Shown piece after piece: positions 1 through 5,934 of a stretch of DNA of 15,668 nt (its first letter is position 1; each line of letters opens with the position of its first letter). The notes under the pieces are model-generated. The model had not been told where the DNA came from and did not search any database. It saw only the letters and a list, made by a program, of their open reading frames with translations. Source of the DNA: an uncultured Salinimicrobium sp. (GTDB lineage Bacteria > Bacteroidota > Bacteroidia > Flavobacteriales > Flavobacteriaceae); NCBI GenBank assembly GCA_946887025.1, contig CAMPJY010000050.1, forward strand, positions 1-15,668. The letters are read 5' to 3'. A program made the translations under genes and the position numbers.

Positions 1-513
1 CCAAAACCTAAGCTGATCAGGACCAAGTCCCCAGTTAGGATCACCTATTTCGATAAAACTACCGGGGAAGCTACAAAGCAATTCCCTTATATGCTGGAGC
101 CCATCGCCAAGATTCCCTGGCTTTATTTCGCCGTCAACGGGGTTACTGACCTCCTGGAGTACGCCCCCAATAAATTCCTGGTCCTGGAGCGCGGATTTGC
201 AGCCGGACATGGGCAGAATGGAAACACCGTAAGGCTCTTTGACGTGGACGCAAGTCTGGGCACCAACACCCTGGACAAGAAGAATCTGAAGATCAGCTTC
301 TACAATCCTGCCAAAAAGAAACTGCTCTACGATTTTAAATGGGCAAAGGATTATCTGAGCGAAGGCTTCATCGATAACATTGAAGGCATCACTTTCGGAC
401 CCGATCTTCCAAACGGGAACAAAAGCCTGATATTAATTTCCGACAACAACTTCAACAGTCTCGGACCGCAGGCGAACCAGGTGATCCTGATGGAATTTAA
501 ACCTAAAAGATAA
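1..513 (+). CDS. phytase-like esterase domain protein, 3' part
   Basis: The reading frame is open from the first base of the window and ends with TAA at 511-513. The 170 residues seen are therefore the C-terminal part of a longer protein whose start lies upstream. The stretch reading FLVLERGFAAGHGQNGNTVR, followed by a strand with LFDVD and, near the end, EGITFGPDLPNGNKSLILIS, fits the 'esterase-like activity of phytase' family (Pfam PF13449), a beta-propeller-like fold found in secreted bacterial proteins. Family members are thought to act on phosphate or other esters outside the cytoplasm, but the substrate is rarely known and none can be named here. The next gene starts 3 nt after the stop and encodes a secreted histidine phosphatase, so the two are probably co-transcribed. 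The first ATG in frame, at 91, lies inside the domain and is not the real start. Confidence 0.8.
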   Translation, partial: PKPKLIRTKSPVRITYFDKTTGEATKQFPYMLEPIAKIPWLYFAVNGVTDLLEYAPNKFLVLERGFAAGHGQNGNTVRLFDVDASLGTNTLDKKNLKISFYNPAKKKLLYDFKWAKDYLSEGFIDNIEGITFGPDLPNGNKSLILISDNNFNSLGPQANQVILMEFKPKR

Positions 514-516
514 CAA

Positions 517-1044
517 ATGATGAAAAGCTTTTTTACCTTAGTAGTCGCGGCGTTCATGCTGCAGTTCGGGAACGCTCAAGCTCCTGAAACCTCTAATCCG
601 GAAGATGGAATGACCTCGTATTTTTTCATCAGGCATGCCGAGAAGGATACCTCCGATCCACAGAACCGGGATCCTAAACTATCCCCTGAAGGGGAAGCCA
701 GGGCTCAGCGCTGGGCCGAGATCTTCAGGGAGACTTCCTTTGATCTCATCTACAGCACCGATTACCACAGAACCCGTAAAACTGCAAATACCATCGCTGG
801 CACCAAAGGCCTGGAAGTGGAATTCTACGATCCAAAGCAGATGAACGACGAGGAATTTCAGAAAAAGACCAAAGGCAAAACCGTTCTGGTAGTGGGACAC
901 AGCAACACTAATCCACATTTTGTAAATTCCATTCTGAAGGAAGCAAAATACCAGGATATTGACGAGGCGGAAAGTGGGAGCCTGTTCATAGTGACAGTAA
1001 GTCCGGCGGGAGAAACTACCAGCCAGGTCCTCTATATCAATTAA
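517..1044 (+). CDS. secreted histidine phosphatase (phosphoglycerate mutase-like fold)
   Basis: This 175-residue protein begins with a likely signal peptide (hydrophobic residues about 5-20, FGNAQA near the cleavage site), so it should act in the periplasm or be secreted. The motif FFIRHAEK places the phospho-accepting histidine at residue 40, next to Arg39. LIYSTDYHRTRKTA (about 78-90) supplies further phosphate-binding arginines, and VVGHSNT (126-132) carries the second catalytic histidine, His128. These are the marks of the histidine phosphatase superfamily, branch 1 (PF00300). The length suits the small single-domain members. The substrate cannot be told from sequence; phosphosugars, nucleotides or other phosphomonoesters are all possible. 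The gene lies 3 nt after the phytase-like esterase gene, which suggests shared transcription and perhaps a shared role in phosphate release. No Shine-Dalgarno sequence is visible. A second ATG directly follows the first, so the start could be one codon later. Confidence 0.88.
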   Translation: MMKSFFTLVVAAFMLQFGNAQAPETSNPEDGMTSYFFIRHAEKDTSDPQNRDPKLSPEGEARAQRWAEIFRETSFDLIYSTDYHRTRKTANTIAGTKGLEVEFYDPKQMNDEEFQKKTKGKTVLVVGHSNTNPHFVNSILKEAKYQDIDEAESGSLFIVTVSPAGETTSQVLYIN

Positions 1045-1102
1045 TTCCCGACTAACTTAGCGAAGTACCAAAACTCTACCGGGGCCGGACCAGCTCCGTA
1101 GA

Positions 1103-1245
1103 TAACAGGGTATAAACAGGCTATAAACAGGCCCTTCACAGGCATTTTACATTAAAAAAGCCTGTCTATAGCCTGTTTACAACCTGTTTAGTGACTGTTT
1201 TAAAGGGAGTTGGTAGGGGGCTGGCAGGGGGTTGGAGCAGGGCCT
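1103..1245 (+). repeat. 13-unit degenerate 11-bp periodic array with internal inverted symmetry
   Basis: Short motifs recur here exactly every 11 bp. ACAGG begins at 1105, 1116, 1127 and 1138. After an A/T-rich centre its complement CCTGT begins at 1161, 1172 and 1183, with ACTGT at 1194. The two halves mirror each other around 1151/1152, so single-stranded DNA or RNA from 1104-1199 could fold into a long interrupted hairpin: stems of 5-9 bp pair while most of the spacer bases do not. The same period continues to the right as G-rich units, with G-runs starting at 1205, 1216 and 1227 and TGG at 1211, 1222 and 1233. No reading frame crosses it. This array fills much of the 304-bp gene-free stretch between the histidine phosphatase gene and smpB; the remainder holds only the smpB promoter-like box. 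Whether it is a decayed minisatellite or a set of protein-binding sites on one face of the helix is open. Confidence 0.85.
1205..1242 (+). other. G-rich tract, possible weak G-quadruplex
   Basis: Four G-runs of 3, 5, 5 and 3 bases lie on the + strand at 1205-1207, 1216-1220, 1227-1231 and 1240-1242, separated by 8, 6 and 8 bases that themselves contain GG pairs. This could form a G-quadruplex, although the loops are longer than in strong examples. The tract is the right-hand, G-rich part of the 11-bp array and lies about 110 bp upstream of the smpB start. Confidence 0.4.
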
Positions 1246-1334
1246 TATCCTTCAGAAGCAATATATTTTCTTCCCTGACTTTCCTATATTTAATTAAATC
1301 CTGACCGGCGCTGCAATAATTTCATAAAGCTTCC

Positions 1335-1342
1335 TATTTTTG
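1335..1342 (+). promoter_or_regulatory. -7-type promoter box upstream of smpB
   Basis: TATTTTTG matches the Bacteroidota -7 consensus TAnnTTTG. No clear TTG is seen at the -33 position; the nearest candidate is CTG at 1311-1313. If the box is used, transcription would begin at about 1347-1350, which would make the smpB mRNA almost leaderless with the ATG at 1349. Confidence 0.5.
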
Positions 1343-1348
1343 TTAACT

Positions 1349-1804
1349 ATGAAGAATGCCATCAATATTAAGAATCGCAGGGCGAAATTTGAATATGAAT
1401 TCCTGGACACGTACGTGGCGGGGATCAAATTGGCGGGGACCGAGATAAAATCCATCCGCGAGGGCAAGGCCTCCATAGCCGAAAGTTTCTGCGAGTTCAA
1501 CAATGGCGAATTGTTTGCAATCAACATGACGGTGCAGGAATACTCCCACGCCACCTACTTCAATCACAATCCGAAGACCGCAAGGAAACTGCTGCTAAAG
1601 AAGCGGGAGCTGCGCAAGCTGGAGAAGGAGGTCAGGAATTCCGGCCTTACCATTATCCCGCTAAGGGTTTTTATAAATGATCGCGGGCTTGCAAAAATGG
1701 AGATTGCCCTGGCAAAAGGAAAGAAACTTTACGATAAACGGGAAACAATTAAGGAACGGGAAACCAAGAGAAACCTGGACAGGATCAAAAAGGATTACAA
1801 ATAA
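1349..1804 (+). CDS. smpB: SsrA-binding protein SmpB
   Basis: SmpB binds transfer-messenger RNA and brings it to ribosomes stalled on broken mRNAs, so that the nascent chain is tagged for degradation. The 151-residue product has the usual bacterial length. It shows the family order: INIKNRRAKFEYE near the N-terminus, then AGIKLAGTEIKSIREGKASI (about 25-44), the core of the tmRNA-binding beta barrel. The basic tail KKLYDKRETIKERE is the part that in this family becomes helical in the ribosomal decoding site. The ATG at 1349 is chosen because MKNAINIKNRR fits the family; a TTG at 1340 would add three residues and lies inside the promoter-like box. The DUF5686 gene starts 14 nt after the stop and is probably co-transcribed. 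No ssrA gene for the tmRNA itself is visible in the window. Confidence 0.97.
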   Translation: MKNAINIKNRRAKFEYEFLDTYVAGIKLAGTEIKSIREGKASIAESFCEFNNGELFAINMTVQEYSHATYFNHNPKTARKLLLKKRELRKLEKEVRNSGLTIIPLRVFINDRGLAKMEIALAKGKKLYDKRETIKERETKRNLDRIKKDYK

Positions 1805-1818
1805 ATGCAACATACGGA

Positions 1819-4302
1819 ATGAAGATCCTCTCCCCCCTATTCCTCTTATTGGTTTTTTCCCTCAACTCCTATTCCCAGGTCACCGGAAAAGTAAGTGACC
1901 CCACAGGCGAGCCGCTGCCCTACGTCAACATCTATATTGAAGGCAGCTTTTCGGGCACCACCTCCAACGAAAACGGGGATTATGAGCTGGAGGTTTCAGA
2001 GGATGGATCTTATACCGTGGTATTTCAATCCCTGGGCTATAAAACCCAGAAGAAAGAAATTGCCCCCTCCTCCTACCCTTTCAGACTTGATGTCGAATTA
2101 CACGAGGAAACCACTACCCTGGATGAGGTGGTCATCAATTCTGAGGGCAACCCTGCCAATGAGATCATGAGGCAGGCCATTGAGAAAAGGGAATTTCACA
2201 GGAACAAGATCAAAAGCTATACGGCTGATTTCTATTCCCGGGGGATCTGGAAGATCGAAAATGCACCGGAGAAAATCCTCGGGCAGGAGGTTGGCGATCT
2301 GGGCGGAGGACTGGACTCCACCCGTAGCGGCATAATTTACCTCAGCGAGACGGTTTCGAAGATCACTTTCAGGGCTCCCGATGATTTCAAGGAGCGGATC
2401 ATTGCTTCCAAGGTGAGCGGCCAGGATAACGGCTTCAGCCTTAACAGCGCCCGCGATGCCACCCTGAATTTCTATGACAACAGCATCAGCCTCAACAGCG
2501 AACTGATTTCTCCCCTTGCGGATTACGCCTTCAATTACTACGATTACAAACTTGTCGGCACCTTTTTCAATGACAGGGGGCAGCTGATCAATAAAATCGA
2601 GGTCACTCCCAAAAGGCCGAAAGACCGCGTTTTCAGCGGGCATGTCTATATAGTCGAGGACAGCTGGCAATTATTCGGGGTGGAGCTGAGAACCACCGGG
2701 GAAGCCATGCAGGTGCCGCCTATCGAGGAGCTGGTTTTCAAGCAGGACTTCAATTATTCGGAAGAAGAAGAGCTTTGGGTGACCATCTCCCAGACCGTGG
2801 ATTTCAGGTTCGGGATGTTTGGAATCTCGGGCAGCGGAAGGTTTACTGCGGTATATACGGATTATAATTTTGATCCGGATTTCGAAAAGGGGACTTTTGG
2901 CAATGAGATCCTTTCCTTTGAACCTGAAGCCAATAAAAAGGACTCGCTGTTCTGGAGGAACGAACGCCCCATACCTCTTACCCTGGAGGAAAAGAATGAC
3001 TACAGAAGGAAGGACAGTATTCAGGAAAAGAGAGAATCGAAACCCTATCTGGATTCCCTGGACCGGGTGCGGAATAAATTCGGGCTGGGAGACCTGCTTA
3101 CCGGCTACACTTACAGCAACTCGTATGAAAAATGGTACCTGAACTTCAATTCGCCGCTTTTCAATATGAATGTGAATACGGTTCAAGGATATAATACCCA
3201 CTTCGAGACTTCCTTCCATAAAAACACCTCCGAGTCCTACGGCAGTTACTGGAGGCTTTTTGCGAAAGCGGATTATGGGTTCAGCGAAGAGCGCCTGAGG
3301 GTTGCGGGGGGATTTCAGCAAAAATTCAATAATATTTCCCGGCCCATTTTCACGATTTCCGGAGGGATGGCCATTGACCAGATAAACAGTACCGAGCCCA
3401 TTTCAGAGCTGATGAACGGGATCACCACCAATTTCTTTGAACGAAATTATCTGAAGTTATATGAGCTGCTGTACTTCAGGACGAGCTACAGGGAAGAATT
3501 CTTCAACGGCTTTGAGGGGCTTGCCTCTTTCAGTTTTGAGAACCGCAGCCCTTTGTTCAACCACTGGAATTCCCCATGGGTGGACAGGGAAAAGCTGGAG
3601 TTCACTTCCAACAATCCGCTGGAACCTTTTAATTATAATTCTGCCCCTTTTCAGGAGCATCACATGTTTAAATTTTCCCTTTCCGCGAATATCAATTTTG
3701 GGCAGAAGTATATGAGTTACCCTGATGGGAAATACAATTTGAATGAAAACAAGTACCCGGAGCTTTCCATTGATTACGACAAGGGTATTTCCACCAATGC
3801 TGCTGCCTACGATTACGATCACCTGGAACTGGGGCTGACTCAGGTCCTGTCTCTTGGAAACAAGGGGGAGTTCGGTTATAACCTTGTCGGGGGAAGTTTT
3901 TTCAACGATAGTGAGGTGTCCTTTCTGGATTACAGGCACTTTAAGGGGAACCAGACCAGAGTCGGCACCTCTTCAAAATACCTGGACCGGTTCAACCTGC
4001 TGCCATACTATGCGCTGAGCACCAGCAACAACTATCTGGAGGCGCATGTGGAGCATAATTTCCAGGGCTGGGTCCTGGGGAAACTGCCGTTGATCAACTA
4101 TCTCAATTTCGAACTCGTACTTGGAGCCCATCGATTAATGATAGACGAAACCGCCCCTTATTCGGAATTTTCGGTGGGGCTCGATAATCTGGGTTTTGGA
4201 AAATTCAGGTTCCTGAGACTCGACTATGTGGTGTCGGAATTTGAAGGAAACCGGGACGGGGCCTTTATTTTCGGACTTAAATTCCTGAACATTCTTCAGT
4301 AG
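1819..4302 (+). CDS. DUF5686 outer-membrane protein with carboxypeptidase-regulatory-like domain
   Basis: This 827-residue protein starts with a signal peptide (about 1-20, ending SLNSYSQ). A carboxypeptidase-regulatory-like beta-sandwich domain follows (about 22-108), seen in GKVSDPTGEPLPYVNIYIEG and in the FQSLGYKT and LDEVVI strands. The rest (about 110-827) resembles DUF5686, with ANEIMRQAIEKREFHRNKI and SYTADFYSRG near its start and many alternating aromatic beta-strands. The last residues (GAFIFGLKFLNILQ) look like the closing strand of an outer-membrane barrel. Proteins of this kind are common in Bacteroidota and have no established function; unlike SusC-type receptors it has no visible TonB plug domain. 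It lies 14 nt downstream of smpB. No clear terminator was found in the 98 bp after it. The assignment to the family is strong, but any transport or enzymatic role is unknown. Confidence 0.88.
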   Translation: MKILSPLFLLLVFSLNSYSQVTGKVSDPTGEPLPYVNIYIEGSFSGTTSNENGDYELEVSEDGSYTVVFQSLGYKTQKKEIAPSSYPFRLDVELHEETTTLDEVVINSEGNPANEIMRQAIEKREFHRNKIKSYTADFYSRGIWKIENAPEKILGQEVGDLGGGLDSTRSGIIYLSETVSKITFRAPDDFKERIIASKVSGQDNGFSLNSARDATLNFYDNSISLNSELISPLADYAFNYYDYKLVGTFFNDRGQLINKIEVTPKRPKDRVFSGHVYIVEDSWQLFGVELRTTGEAMQVPPIEELVFKQDFNYSEEEELWVTISQTVDFRFGMFGISGSGRFTAVYTDYNFDPDFEKGTFGNEILSFEPEANKKDSLFWRNERPIPLTLEEKNDYRRKDSIQEKRESKPYLDSLDRVRNKFGLGDLLTGYTYSNSYEKWYLNFNSPLFNMNVNTVQGYNTHFETSFHKNTSESYGSYWRLFAKADYGFSEERLRVAGGFQQKFNNISRPIFTISGGMAIDQINSTEPISELMNGITTNFFERNYLKLYELLYFRTSYREEFFNGFEGLASFSFENRSPLFNHWNSPWVDREKLEFTSNNPLEPFNYNSAPFQEHHMFKFSLSANINFGQKYMSYPDGKYNLNENKYPELSIDYDKGISTNAAAYDYDHLELGLTQVLSLGNKGEFGYNLVGGSFFNDSEVSFLDYRHFKGNQTRVGTSSKYLDRFNLLPYYALSTSNNYLEAHVEHNFQGWVLGKLPLINYLNFELVLGAHRLMIDETAPYSEFSVGLDNLGFGKFRFLRLDYVVSEFEGNRDGAFIFGLKFLNILQ

Positions 4303-4343
4303 ACAATCATCACCACAATCTTCTCTTGCACAGACAATAAGAC

Positions 4344-4373
4344 TTGCGTATTAATTTTTTTTTAATATTTTTA
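4344..4373 (+). promoter_or_regulatory. promoter-like sequence for the 4401 gene
   Basis: TTG at 4344-4346 is separated by 19 bp from TATTTTTA at 4366-4373. This matches the Bacteroidota pattern TTG-N19-TAnnTTTG except for the last base. Transcription would start near 4378-4381, leaving a leader of about 20 nt. The surrounding sequence is very A/T-rich, so a chance match is possible. Confidence 0.5.
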
Positions 4374-4400
4374 CCAATATCTTAACATTAATAACACCAT

Positions 4401-4865
4401 ATGAAAACAACTAAACTCATTGTTTTTCTATTTGCTCTGTTTTTAACTACGAGCAGTATTGCCCAAAAATTCGATACCGAAGGATACTGGGCGGGAGTAA
4501 TTCCTATTAAGGATGACCTCTACGATGAGGGATTTATCCTTATGCTTTACGTACAGGACGGAAAGGCGCGCCAGGTTGAATTCCGCTACGAAGAAGACAA
4601 GTTCTATTTTGTAGACCACGACAAGGAGGTTCACAGCAACCTGCGAAACAACATGAGCTTCACCTGGATGAACGAAGGAGGCGCCTGGTCGGAAACCCAG
4701 TCTTTCATGCTTTCATCCATAGACAATGAAACCATGAATGTGCTATGGATACGACAGGTAAACAATGAGGAGGATTATTCCAATACCGATTGGAATGTAA
4801 TCAGGGAAGGGACTTTGGTCAAGTTTGAGATGAATGCCCTTGCCTCGCTGTTGAAAGAGGAGTAG
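4401..4865 (+). CDS. small secreted protein of unknown function
   Basis: I do not recognise this 154-residue protein. It has a clear signal peptide (MKTTKLIVFLFALFLTTSS, likely cut after IAQ at about 20-22), with no lipoprotein cysteine near the cleavage site, so it is probably periplasmic or secreted. The mature part is acidic and rich in aromatic residues. It begins GYWAGVIPIKDD and continues with alternating strands such as GFILMLYVQDG, RQVEFRYEEDKFYFVD and MNVLWIRQVN, which suggests a small all-beta fold. That pattern would suit a lipocalin-like or similar barrel, but no motif fixes it. Only the signal sequence holds several lysines; the mature part has no cysteine. The gene stands alone, with a promoter-like sequence in front and a hairpin terminator 18 nt after the stop, so it is probably a separate transcription unit. 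Confidence 0.75.
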   Translation: MKTTKLIVFLFALFLTTSSIAQKFDTEGYWAGVIPIKDDLYDEGFILMLYVQDGKARQVEFRYEEDKFYFVDHDKEVHSNLRNNMSFTWMNEGGAWSETQSFMLSSIDNETMNVLWIRQVNNEEDYSNTDWNVIREGTLVKFEMNALASLLKEE

Positions 4866-4882
4866 GCACTGGATCACACCTG

Positions 4883-4909
4883 AGGCTGTCTGAAAAGGCA
4901 GCCTTTCTT
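4883..4909 (+). terminator. intrinsic terminator of the 4401 gene
   Basis: AGGCTGTCT pairs with AGGCAGCCT around a GAAA loop, giving a 9-bp stem with one G-U pair, followed by TTTCTTCTATT. It lies 18 nt after the stop of the secreted-protein gene. Its left arm is also the left arm of the 20-bp inverted repeat. Confidence 0.75.
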
Positions 4910-5040
4910 CTATTATCTCCTTTTTTTGAATTGTCCCGCCTTTTAAGGCAGGTAATATATTCATCAAATTGAATTGGGCTTTAGCCCAACTGCAATCTCT
5001 ATAGAAGATTAGGCTAAAGCCCTTTATCAAAATCAACTTT

Positions 5041-5064
5041 AAGAAACCGGACTTAAAAGTCCGG
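5041..5064 (-). terminator. possible terminator for pcm inside the palindrome cluster
   Basis: Read on the - strand, CCGGACTTTTAAGTCCGG forms a perfect stem of 7-8 bp and is followed by TTTCTT, as in a rho-independent terminator. It lies about 85 nt after the pcm stop. No better hairpin with a T-run was seen closer to the gene; the palindrome AAAAGATCTTTT at 5122-5133 has no G/C-rich stem. Confidence 0.45.
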
Positions 5065-5148
5065 GCAATTGAAAGTTCCAGACTCCAGAATTTAAAATGC
5101 CCATTTAAATTTATCAGGTCCAAAAGATCTTTTCAGACAGCCTTAGGT

Positions 5149-5817
5149 TTAATTCCTATCCTCCAGTAGAGGTACGAACCGGAATTCATCCAGTTCGGTT
5201 TTCACAAATTCATTTTCAGTTTTCCGCTCAAAAAGCGTCATTACCTGCGCATCCTTTCCGATGGGAATGACGAGTCTCCCGCCTACCTTTAACTGACTCA
5301 GCAAAGGTTTGGGAACAAAAGGAGCTCCTGCGGTCACGATAATCCGATCGAAGGGCGCGTAGTCGGGAAGTCCCTTATAACCATCCCCGAAGCTGAGATA
5401 TTTGGGCCGGTAACCCAGTTTGGACAGGAACAGCTTGGTTTTCCTGAACAATTCCTGCTGCCTTTCGATACTATAAACTTTGGCGCCCAATTCACAAAGC
5501 ACCGCAGTCTGATACCCGCTACCCGTACCTATCTCCAATACCGTCTGACCTTTGGACACCTGTAAAAGCTCCGACTGATAAGCAACGGTAAACGGTTGTG
5601 AGATGGTCTGATCGGCTGCGATGGGAAAAGCCTTATCCTGGTAGGCATGATCTTCAAAACTGCTGTCCATGAACAGGTGACGGGGAATCTTCCGGATTGC
5701 ATCCAGAACCTTTTCATCTTTGATCCCTTTATCGGCAACCACTTTCGCTAATTGCTGCCTCTTCCCCTTGTGTTTTAAAGTATCGCTTCGCACGGCCAGA
5801 TATTCATTAATGTTCAA
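5149..5817 (-). CDS. pcm: protein-L-isoaspartate O-methyltransferase
   Basis: The enzyme transfers a methyl group from S-adenosylmethionine to isoaspartyl residues that form as proteins age, which starts their repair; it acts in the cytoplasm. The 222-residue product matches the family in length. TISQP (71-75) is the characteristic family motif, VLEIGTGSGYQ (93-103) is the AdoMet-binding loop, and SIE (116-118) ends the second strand. GDGYKG (144-149), FDRIIVTAG (157-165) and GGRLVIPIG (179-187) follow in the usual order. The start is uncertain. The longest form begins with TTG at 5815-5817, and no ATG occurs before residue 50. A GTG at codon 9 (5791-5793) would begin just ahead of the conserved region (DTLKHKGKRQQL) and may be the real start. 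The gene converges on the secreted-protein gene and diverges from the oxidoreductase gene. Confidence 0.95.
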   Translation of the reverse strand: MNINEYLAVRSDTLKHKGKRQQLAKVVADKGIKDEKVLDAIRKIPRHLFMDSSFEDHAYQDKAFPIAADQTISQPFTVAYQSELLQVSKGQTVLEIGTGSGYQTAVLCELGAKVYSIERQQELFRKTKLFLSKLGYRPKYLSFGDGYKGLPDYAPFDRIIVTAGAPFVPKPLLSQLKVGGRLVIPIGKDAQVMTLFERKTENEFVKTELDEFRFVPLLEDRN

Positions 5818-5824
5818 AATTATG

Positions 5825-5832
5825 CAAAGATA
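5825..5832 (-). promoter_or_regulatory. -7-type promoter box for pcm
   Basis: On the - strand TATCTTTG matches TAnnTTTG exactly. A second match, TAATTTTG, at 5815-5822 overlaps the TTG start codon. No TTG is found at the right distance for a -33 element for either box. If the second box were used, the TTG at 5817 would lie upstream of the mRNA start and translation would have to begin at the GTG at 5793. Confidence 0.4.
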
Positions 5833-5888
5833 AACTTATGTTAAAGATAAAAGAGACTTCCCGTGGAGGTTTTACCGGTAAATTGGTA

Positions 5889-5918
5889 TTGGCTTTAGGC
5901 AGAGAAATCTTATTTTTG
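5889..5918 (+). promoter_or_regulatory. promoter of the oxidoreductase operon
   Basis: TTG at 5889-5891, a spacer of 19 bp and TATTTTTG at 5911-5918 match the Bacteroidota promoter consensus TTG-N19-TAnnTTTG completely. Transcription would begin near 5923-5926, about 10 nt before the ATG at 5935. This is the best promoter in the window and probably drives the run of + strand genes that follows. Confidence 0.7.
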
Positions 5919-5934
5919 TTGCAAACATGAAATT

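Larger units (their letters stand above)
4878..5148. repeat. REP-like palindrome cluster bounded by a 20-bp inverted repeat
   Basis: ACCTGAGGCTGTCTGAAAAG at 4878-4897 reappears as its reverse complement at 5129-5148 with one mismatch. Between them lie short palindromes: GCCTT/AAGGC at 4938-4949, TTGGGCT/AGCCCAA at 4974-4989, GGCT/AGCC at 5012-5021, and CCGGACTT/AAGTCCGG at 5047-5064. GGGCTTTAGCC (4976-4986) is also the exact reverse complement of 5012-5022, so the middle part can fold in two ways. There is no reading frame. The build resembles REP elements mobilised by REP-associated tyrosine transposases and common between Bacteroidota genes, but no transposase gene is in the window. The cluster fills the gap between two convergent genes. 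It could have inserted into a shared two-way terminator whose arms are now the outer repeats. Confidence 0.7.

Noticed and set aside
1076..1101. CTACCGG...CCGTAG as a terminator of the histidine phosphatase gene
   Set aside because: The stem is short with a bulge and a long loop, and no T-run follows.
1105..1198. CRISPR array
   Set aside because: The units are 11 bp, without conserved 25-40 bp repeats or unique spacers, and no cas gene is present.
1340..1348. TTG start for smpB, three codons upstream
   Set aside because: It overlaps the promoter-like box, and the ATG at 1349 gives the usual SmpB N-terminus.
2098..3321. Long open frames on the - strand across the DUF5686 gene
   Set aside because: They lie opposite a gene with clear family motifs and a signal peptide, and their translations show no domain or plausible start signal; they are antisense shadows.
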